Both the position numbers and the translations under genes were made by a program. From positions 1 to 7,254 of the forward strand of contig QFOL01000222.1 of NCBI GenBank assembly GCA_003241215.1: a stretch of DNA of 7,254 nt, in the 5' to 3' direction. The DNA is from Agrobacterium fabrum. GTDB lineage: Bacteria; Pseudomonadota; Alphaproteobacteria; Rhizobiales; Rhizobiaceae. Below the pieces are notes generated by a model, which saw nothing but the letters and a program-made list of their open reading frames with translations, was not told the origin of the DNA and did no database searches. Position 1 is the stretch's first letter. Every line of letters begins with the position of its first letter. Below, in pieces: positions 1-3,700 of the stretch.

Positions 1-69
1 CAGGTCGACATAGAATTTAAGTGATTCGCCAAGGTCTTTGACGCGAACCATCGTGTGCAGATACCGCAT
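1..69 (-). CDS. gloA: Glyoxalase I (lactoylglutathione lyase), N-terminal part
   Basis: Only the first 23 codons are inside the window; the gene runs off the left edge. The translated start reads MRYLHTMVRVKDLGESLKFY, which closely matches the N-terminus of bacterial glyoxalase I of the VOC superfamily as I remember it (E. coli begins MRLLHTMLRVGDLQ). His5 is a metal ligand in that family. The enzyme isomerises the hemithioacetal of methylglyoxal and glutathione to S-lactoylglutathione in the cytoplasm. The ATG at 69-67 is preceded, on the minus strand, by a GGAGAGGA Shine-Dalgarno sequence 5 nt upstream, which fixes the start. It diverges from the cold-shock gene. Identification is firm for the family; the rest of the protein cannot be judged here. 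Confidence 0.88.
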   Translation of the reverse strand, partial: MRYLHTMVRVKDLGESLKFYVDL

Positions 70-261
70 TTTATTCCTCTCCATTACACGGGTCCGAAGC
101 CGTTAAACGCATGATCGCAAGCCCCGGACAAGGACGGCGACATAAAAGCAGCTGCGTAAATCAAAAACTAGGGCTTGCGTGAAACCGTTACCAAGATGTT
201 AATCTGGCGCACAGGAATCAGTTGACCGGTGTATGGCGCGTAATCGAGGGGTTGGCAGGAT
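70..261. promoter_or_regulatory. Divergent intergenic region between gloA and the cold-shock gene
   Basis: This 192-bp non-coding gap must hold promoters for both divergent genes. For the plus strand the best candidate I see is TTGCGT at 175-180 and GTTAAT at 198-203 with a 17-nt spacer, about 60 nt ahead of the ATG at 262. A second possible -35 (TTGACC, 222-227) has no convincing -10. A GAGGGG stretch at 246-251 could serve as Shine-Dalgarno for the ATG at 262. The region is moderately AT-rich. None of these assignments is more than pattern matching. Confidence 0.35.
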
Positions 262-354
262 ATGGCTGATAGGATGTCATCGAAAACGATAGTCGATGTC
301 GAGGACCTTTCGGGCGATGCCGTGGACCTGACCGAGGCGATGCCGTGGACCTGA
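262..354 (+). pseudogene. Original 5' end of the cold-shock gene, frameshifted by a 23-bp duplication
   Basis: An ATG at 262 (with GAGGGG 10 nt upstream, or a second ATG at 274) opens a frame that reads MADRMSSKTIVDVEDLSGDA and then VDLTE, which is exactly how the downstream cold-shock frame begins. A perfect 23-bp tandem duplication (313-335 and 336-358) follows. Because 23 is not a multiple of three, the frame shifts and ends at TGA 352-354 after 30 codons. Removing one repeat copy would restore a continuous 192-residue protein. I therefore read this as the displaced N-terminal extension of the next gene, not as a separate gene. It may still be translated as a short leader ending 9 nt past the downstream GTG. 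Confidence 0.75.
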
Positions 355-358
355 CCGA
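313..358. repeat. Perfect 23-bp tandem duplication
   Basis: Two head-to-tail identical 23-bp units (313-335, 336-358) begin GGCGATGCCGTGG and end CTGACCGA. The identity is complete, so the event is recent or an assembly artefact. The junction produces GAGG at 334-337, seven nt before the second copy of the GTG codon (345), giving a plausible new translation start. Confidence 0.95.
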
Positions 359-863
359 AATCACCGGCGTCGTGAAGTGGTTCGATGTCGCCAAGGGTTT
401 CGGCTTCATCGTGCCCGACAACGGCACCCAGGATGTGCTGCTGCACGTCTCCTGCCTGCGCCGCGACGGTTACCAGACAATTCTTGAAGGAACGCGCATC
501 GTCGCCCTCATCCAGCGGCGCGACCGTGGTTTCCAGGCTTTCCGCATCCTGTCCATGGACCAGTCGACCGCCGTTCATCCCTCGCAGCTGCCGCCGGTGC
601 GCACCCATGTGCAGGTAACGCCTTCGAGCGGGCTTGAGCGCGCCATCGTCAAGTGGTTCAACCGCACCAAGGGTTTCGGCTTCCTGACGCGCGGCGAAGG
701 AACGGAAGATATTTTCGTGCATATGGAAACGCTGCGCCGTTTCGGCCTGACGGAGCTTCGTCCCGGCCAGGTGGTGCTGGTGCGTTACGGCGATGGCGAC
801 AAGGGCCTGATGGCGGCGGAAATCCATCCCGACAACCCGGTTTCCGTCGGGATGTCGCATTGA
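345..863 (+). CDS. Double cold-shock-domain protein (current frame starts at GTG)
   Basis: The 172-residue product has two cold-shock domains in tandem. Domain 1 (about residues 6-70) has GVVKWF, RNP1 KGFGFI (17-22) and RNP2-like VLLHV (31-35). Domain 2 (about 98-165) has AIVKWF, KGFGFL (109-114) and DIFVHM (122-127). Such proteins bind single-stranded RNA or DNA and act as RNA chaperones or antiterminators in the cytoplasm; two-domain forms are common in alphaproteobacteria. The linker (about 71-97) is polar and proline-containing. The GTG at 345 is used because a 23-bp duplication has disconnected the upstream ATG (262); GAGG at 334-337 lies 7 nt before it. Both domains are intact, so a functional but N-terminally shortened protein is possible. 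The stop overlaps the next gene's ATG (TGATG), which suggests translational coupling. Confidence 0.85.
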   Translation: MDLTEITGVVKWFDVAKGFGFIVPDNGTQDVLLHVSCLRRDGYQTILEGTRIVALIQRRDRGFQAFRILSMDQSTAVHPSQLPPVRTHVQVTPSSGLERAIVKWFNRTKGFGFLTRGEGTEDIFVHMETLRRFGLTELRPGQVVLVRYGDGDKGLMAAEIHPDNPVSVGMSH

Positions 864-1345
864 TGTCCGCCCTGCGTCATATGGTGAAAAGCGCCATTAT
901 GGCGCTTGTTTTTTTAACGCTCGCCGGCGCCGCCCAGGCACAGGAACGCCAGACCTTCACGTCAGAGCCGCTCACTATTGAAACCGCTTCCGGCCAGACC
1001 CACGACTTCACCGCCGAACTGGCGCTTAACGATGCCCAGCGCGCGCAGGGCCTGATGTTCCGCAAGTCCATGGCGCCGGAAAACGGCATGCTGTTCGATT
1101 TCGGTGAAGCACGCGATGTCGCCATGTGGATGCGCAACACGCTCATCCCGCTCGATATGCTGTTCATCGCCCGTGACGGGCGCATCACCCATATTCATGA
1201 AAACGCGATTCCGCATTCGGAAGCGATCATCAGCTCCCGCGGTCCGGTGAAATTTGTGCTTGAACTGAATGGCGGCGCCGCGAAACGTTATGGCATCAAG
1301 CCGGGCGATATGGTCCGCAGTGCGCAGATCGGCAACCGGAAATGA
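863..1345 (+). CDS. Secreted DUF192 family protein
   Basis: This 160-residue protein starts at the ATG within TGATG, sharing one base with the cold-shock stop codon, so the two are probably one transcript with coupled translation. The N-terminus is a signal peptide: charged start (RHMVK), a hydrophobic run (about residues 10-22) and an AQA cleavage site near residue 26, so the mature protein is periplasmic. The mature part shows the DUF192 (PF02643) pattern: QGLMFRKSM, GMLFDF, MWMRNTLIPLDMLF, then FVLELNGG and a GIKPGD end. The length is usual for the family. No biochemical role is established that I can name with confidence. An in-frame extension upstream to 653 exists but would overlap the cold-shock gene and bury the signal peptide, so I reject it. 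Confidence 0.9.
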   Translation: MSALRHMVKSAIMALVFLTLAGAAQAQERQTFTSEPLTIETASGQTHDFTAELALNDAQRAQGLMFRKSMAPENGMLFDFGEARDVAMWMRNTLIPLDMLFIARDGRITHIHENAIPHSEAIISSRGPVKFVLELNGGAAKRYGIKPGDMVRSAQIGNRK

Positions 1346-1371
1346 CCCTGCCGCGTTATTGTATCTGAACG

Positions 1372-1395
1372 AGCCGGACGAGGTTTCGCCCGGCT
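1372..1395. terminator. Possible bidirectional terminator hairpin between convergent genes
   Basis: AGCCGG (1372-1377) pairs with CCGGCT (1390-1395), and an inner CGA/TCG pair of triplets continues the stem after one mismatch, leaving a GGTT loop. It sits in the 60-bp gap between the convergent DUF192 and BON genes, where a shared terminator is expected. Neither side has a strong T tract, so it could instead be an mRNA end-stabilising hairpin. Confidence 0.4.
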
Positions 1396-1405
1396 GACGT
1401 AATGT

Positions 1406-1654
1406 TCAGTAGACCGGCTCGATATGGCTCAAAATCCGGCAATTGGAAATGGAAGCGGCAAGGTTGATGGCGATGTCGATCGCCTCGACCGAATCGGCAG
1501 TGCCTTCCAGATAGATCACATCATTTTCGACAGTCGCCGAAATACGCGACTTCTCAAGACCCGATTCGAAGGCGAGAGCCGAGGTGATCGCCTGGCAAAC
1601 GCCAGCCATGCGGTCTCCGAAGAAGCTTTCCTGAATGCCTGACAAATTGAACAT
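1406..1654 (-). CDS. Small BON-domain protein
   Basis: The product is 82 residues, begins MFNLSGIQESFFGDRM and has no signal peptide, so it is probably cytoplasmic. The second half matches the BON pattern (VENDVIYLEGTADSVEAI, then an alternating hydrophobic region ending ILSHIEPVY), a domain proposed to bind phospholipid or other small ligands. An ATG eight codons upstream (1678) is open, but AAGGAG on the minus strand lies 7 nt before the ATG at 1654, so I choose the shorter form. It converges with DUF192 and diverges from DUF982. Its upstream region holds four helically spaced AGATGAA repeats and a hairpin. The domain assignment comes from one motif region and is moderately sure; a precise role is not known to me. 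Confidence 0.7.
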   Translation of the reverse strand: MFNLSGIQESFFGDRMAGVCQAITSALAFESGLEKSRISATVENDVIYLEGTADSVEAIDIAINLAASISNCRILSHIEPVY

Positions 1655-1683
1655 ATGCGTTCTCCTTCTTATGGACACAACAA

Positions 1684-1701
1684 CGCCCTGAGGGCGGTTT
1701 T
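1684..1701. promoter_or_regulatory. Leader hairpin upstream of the BON gene
   Basis: CGCCC (1684-1688) and GGGCG (1692-1696) form a tight GC stem with a 3-nt loop, followed on the plus strand by GTTTTGTT. Read on the plus strand it resembles a short intrinsic terminator, but no plus-strand gene precedes it. Read on the minus strand it lies 14 nt upstream of the BON gene's Shine-Dalgarno region, so a leader hairpin is the more sensible reading. Confidence 0.4.
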
Positions 1702-1702
1702 G

Positions 1703-1743
1703 TTCATCTCCGGTTCATCTATTTGTTCATCTTCCATTCATCT
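1703..1743 (-). repeat. Four helically phased AGATGAA repeats
   Basis: On the minus strand the heptamer AGATGAA occurs four times (plus-strand TTCATCT at 1703-1709, 1714-1720, 1726-1732 and 1737-1743). Start-to-start spacing is 11, 12 and 11 bp, about one helical turn, so all copies face one side of the DNA. The array lies between the divergent BON and DUF982 genes, 49-89 bp upstream of the BON start codon. This is the geometry of an operator bound by a cooperatively acting protein; the protein is unknown. Confidence 0.7.
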
Positions 1744-1765
1744 TGGAAAATTGGAACCCCCTGAT

Positions 1766-1786
1766 CGATCACATTTTAGGTGATCG
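1766..1786. promoter_or_regulatory. Inverted repeat upstream of the DUF982 gene
   Basis: CGATCAC (1766-1772) and GTGATCG (1780-1786) form a perfect 7-bp inverted repeat around a 7-nt AT-rich centre. The direct repeat GGAACC occurs on either side (1753-1758 and 1787-1792). It lies about 80 bp upstream of the DUF982 ATG. It could be an operator for a dimeric regulator; no regulator can be named. Confidence 0.4.
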
Positions 1787-1867
1787 GGAACCATTTCGTG
1801 AGGCGGGCATTTCGCGCATGGGAGAGTGAAAGGCCCTCAAGGCAGGTAAAACAGGGAGGAAATTGAC

Positions 1868-2137
1868 ATGCTGATTCACAGGACCGAGCCGTGTCACCAC
1901 GCCTCGTGGATGAAGCCGGTGGCGATCCACCTGCCGCTGTCGGCGGCTGTGGAGATCTACAGTCCGCTGGTGGCGCTTGATATGCTGATGTACCGCTGGC
2001 CCGAGGAACACGGGCCGGAATATGAGGAGGCGCGCAGGAACTGCCTCGATGCCATCGCCGGCAGATGCGACATCGAAAAAGCACGGGAATCGTTTCTCAT
2101 TGCAAGCAGCCATGCCCATATCCTGAACGTCCACTAA
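1868..2137 (+). CDS. DUF982 family protein
   Basis: This 89-residue protein fits DUF982 (PF06169), a small family largely confined to Rhizobiales and usually present in several copies per genome. Visible family features are WMKPVAIHL near the start, a central ALDMLMYRWPEEHGPEYEEA block, NCLDAIAGR, and the end pattern ARESFLIASSHAHI. There is no signal peptide or membrane segment. The function is not known; the fold is expected to be a small alpha/beta domain. The ATG at 1868 has GGGAGGA 7 nt upstream, a strong start. It is monocistronic: a regulatory-looking gap lies upstream and an intrinsic terminator follows 25 bp after the stop. Family assignment is good; role open. Confidence 0.85.
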   Translation: MLIHRTEPCHHASWMKPVAIHLPLSAAVEIYSPLVALDMLMYRWPEEHGPEYEEARRNCLDAIAGRCDIEKARESFLIASSHAHILNVH

Positions 2138-2162
2138 AATTCATCGACCGTCATGACGATTG

Positions 2163-2190
2163 AGCCCTTCCCCGCGGAGGGCTTTTCTTT
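2163..2190 (+). terminator. Rho-independent terminator of the DUF982 gene
   Basis: AGCCCTTC (2163-2170) pairs with GCGGAGGGCT through an 8-bp stem including one T-G wobble, with a 5-nt CCCGC loop, followed by TTTCTTT (2184-2190). It starts 25 bp after the DUF982 stop and is the clearest intrinsic terminator in the window. Confidence 0.85.
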
Positions 2191-2245
2191 GCGTGGGGCC
2201 TGCGCAGCGCCTTCATGCACAAGGCAGCCCATCCGCCAGCCGATA

Positions 2246-2277
2246 ATGACATGTAACTGTCACGCAAACGTTATAAT
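2246..2277 (+). promoter_or_regulatory. PHO-box-like promoter of the glycosyltransferase gene
   Basis: A perfect TATAAT lies at 2272-2277, with no good -35 at 16-18 nt. In its place are two heptamers in 11-bp phase: ATGACAT (2246-2252, 5 of 7 to CTGTCAT) and CTGTCAC (2257-2263, 6 of 7); a weak third (ACGTTAT) overlaps the -10. An 11-bp repeat of CTGTCAT-like heptamers covering the -35 is the PhoB activator-site layout. The predicted start is near 2284. Phosphate control is inference, but it suits the gene, since Agrobacterium makes glycolipids on phosphate starvation. Confidence 0.5.
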
Positions 2278-2294
2278 CCGTATGAACGAATTCC

Positions 2295-3491
2295 ATGGAA
2301 TCGATTGGCGGGCAGACCGCCGAAAGCTTGGGAGTGGAACTGGCCAGCATGGAAACTGTCTTTGCCCTTTGCGCAATTCTGCTCCTCGGCTTCAATCTTC
2401 TCGGCATTGTTCTCGCCGGCTGGCGCCTGACGAGGCGGGACGCCGAAAACGATCTCGTCCGGCAAAAACCGCCGGTCTCGCTTGTTGTACCGTTGCGTGG
2501 CGTTGAAAACTTCACGCCCCTGACGCTGTCGCGCGCTTTCCAGCTCAACTGGCCCGATTACGAGCTGCTGTTCTGCGTCGCCGATGAGTTCGATCCCGTG
2601 ATCGCCGAAGTCCGCAAGGCCGAGGCTGCCTTTCCCTCTGTTCCAATGCAATTGCTCATCGGCGATGACCGCATCAGCGCCAATCCGAAACTGAACAATT
2701 GCGTCAAGGGCTGGCGGACCGCCCGGCATGAGTGGGTGATTCTCGCCGATTCGAACGTGCTGATGCCGAAATCCTATATTGCGACCATGATGTCGGCCTG
2801 GCGGCAGGATAGCGGGCTTGTCTGCTCACCGCCGCTCGGCTCCCGGCCGGTGGGTTTCTGGGCGCATGTGGAATGCGCCTTCCTCAACGGCTCGCAGGGC
2901 CGCTGGCAATATGCGGCGGAAGCGATCGGCATGGGTTTCGCGCAGGGCAAGTCGATGTTGTGGAACAAGCCGTTCCTGGAGGATAATGGCGGCATTCGCG
3001 CACTCGCCGCCGAAATTGCCGAAGACGCCGCCTCGACGAAGCTGGTGCGAAATGCCGGCCGCAAGGTGCATCTGGTTTCCGCCCCCTTCGAACAGCCGCT
3101 CGGCCAGCGCCATGCCGGCGAGATCTGGTCGCGCCAGACGCGCTGGGCGCGGCTGAGACGCGTGACCTTCCCGCAATATTTCGCCCCCGAAATCCTCACC
3201 GGCGCGCTTCCCCCACTTCTCTTCGCGCTCGCCGCGGCCGCCATGATGGATGTGAACCTCGCCGCAACCGCCCTTGCCGTCCTCGCGCTCATGTACATAC
3301 CGGAACTGGCGCTCGCCGCCCTAAACGGCTGGCCGGTATCTCTCCATACGCTGCCGGCCATGATCGCCCGAGACATGATCATGCCCGCCGTCTGGACCCG
3401 AAGCTGGATCGGCAGCGCGGTGGCGTGGCGCGGCAACGTCATGACGATAGGCACCGCAGAGAGCACTCTGGCCGGTCCGTCAGCGGAATAA
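2295..3491 (+). CDS. GT21 family membrane glycosyltransferase (ceramide glucosyltransferase / processive lipid glycosyltransferase)
   Basis: The 398-residue product transfers a sugar from a nucleotide sugar to a membrane lipid. Order: N-terminal membrane helix (about 21-43), cytosolic GT-A domain with VPLRG (65-69), the D1 region VADEFDP (Asp97), NPKLNN (130-135), ADSN (D2, Asp152), a likely D3 at Glu243/Asp244, and the family (Q/R)xxRW motif as RQTRW (280-284); then two hydrophobic segments (about 303-318 and 323-342). This is the layout of GT21 glucosylceramide synthases. Agrobacterium members are known as ceramide glucosyltransferase and as a processive diacylglycerol glycosyltransferase; sequence alone does not tell me which. 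I list the longer start, but the predicted transcription start near 2284 and a membrane helix right after Met19 favour the ATG at 2349 (380 residues). Neither start has a strong Shine-Dalgarno sequence. It is followed within 49 bp by the island's left end. Confidence 0.85.
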   Translation: MESIGGQTAESLGVELASMETVFALCAILLLGFNLLGIVLAGWRLTRRDAENDLVRQKPPVSLVVPLRGVENFTPLTLSRAFQLNWPDYELLFCVADEFDPVIAEVRKAEAAFPSVPMQLLIGDDRISANPKLNNCVKGWRTARHEWVILADSNVLMPKSYIATMMSAWRQDSGLVCSPPLGSRPVGFWAHVECAFLNGSQGRWQYAAEAIGMGFAQGKSMLWNKPFLEDNGGIRALAAEIAEDAASTKLVRNAGRKVHLVSAPFEQPLGQRHAGEIWSRQTRWARLRRVTFPQYFAPEILTGALPPLLFALAAAAMMDVNLAATALAVLALMYIPELALAALNGWPVSLHTLPAMIARDMIMPAVWTRSWIGSAVAWRGNVMTIGTAESTLAGPSAE

Positions 3492-3539
3492 ATAGCGGAT
3501 TTTGAAAGACGTTACGCCGAAAAGCTGATGTTTTGCTTT

Positions 3540-3566
3540 AAAATGGTCGGAGTGGAGAGATTCGAA
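3540..3566. repeat. Attachment-site repeat, distal copy
   Basis: These 27 bp are identical to 6779-6805. They comprise AAAA plus 23 nt equal to the T-loop, 3' T-stem, 3' acceptor strand and CCA of the tRNA-Pro gene. No tRNA body is attached here, so this is the remnant 3' end displaced when the island inserted. Identity ends exactly at the first T-loop base. Confidence 0.92.
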
Positions 3567-3700
3567 ATCGACTATGTCGTTGAATTTCAATGACTATCTT
3601 TGGCTTTTTGTAAGTCTGTAATGTCGATTTGCAACGAACGAGAGAGCACTATCTTTAATACGGTTACAGTGCAAGGCCCGTAGGCCTTGCTATTGTTCGC
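3567..3700. other. AT-rich non-coding left end of the island
   Basis: No gene is evident in these 134 bp between the distal repeat and the methylase stop. They contain two copies of ACTATCTTT (3593-3601, 3648-3656), a near-palindrome TTGAA-T-TTCAA and a strong hairpin at 3671-3690. The short repeats could be recombinase arm sites, but this is only a guess. Confidence 0.4.
3671..3690 (-). terminator. Hairpin downstream of the restriction-modification gene
   Basis: GCAAGGCC (3671-3678) and GGCCTTGC (3683-3690) form a perfect 8-bp stem with a 4-nt loop, 10 bp after the gene's stop codon. There is no T tract on the minus strand; on the plus strand TATTGTT follows. It probably ends or protects the transcript, but it is not a textbook intrinsic terminator. 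Confidence 0.5.

Noticed and set aside
168..860. 230-residue open frame on the minus strand over the cold-shock gene
   Set aside because: It is antisense to a gene with clear cold-shock motifs; its translation is a histidine/arginine-rich shadow with no recognisable domain.
653..862. Upstream extension of the DUF192 frame to an ATG at 653
   Set aside because: It overlaps the second cold-shock domain entirely and would place 70 residues before an obvious signal peptide; the TGATG overlap start at 863 is far better.
1769..2134. Minus-strand frames of 121 and 102 residues over the DUF982 gene
   Set aside because: They are antisense to a gene with a strong ribosome site, family motifs and its own terminator.
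2153..2506. 117-residue plus-strand frame overlapping the terminator and glycosyltransferase start
   Set aside because: It starts inside the DUF982 terminator, has no ribosome site and no recognisable sequence; it overlaps the GT21 gene out of frame.
2774..3466. 230-residue minus-strand frame over the glycosyltransferase
   Set aside because: A typical GC-rich antisense frame; the plus strand has the full set of GT21 motifs.
3593..3656. Two copies of ACTATCTTT near the island's left end as recombinase arm sites
   Set aside because: A 9-bp repeat in AT-rich DNA can occur by chance, and no matching copies were seen near the tRNA-side junction.
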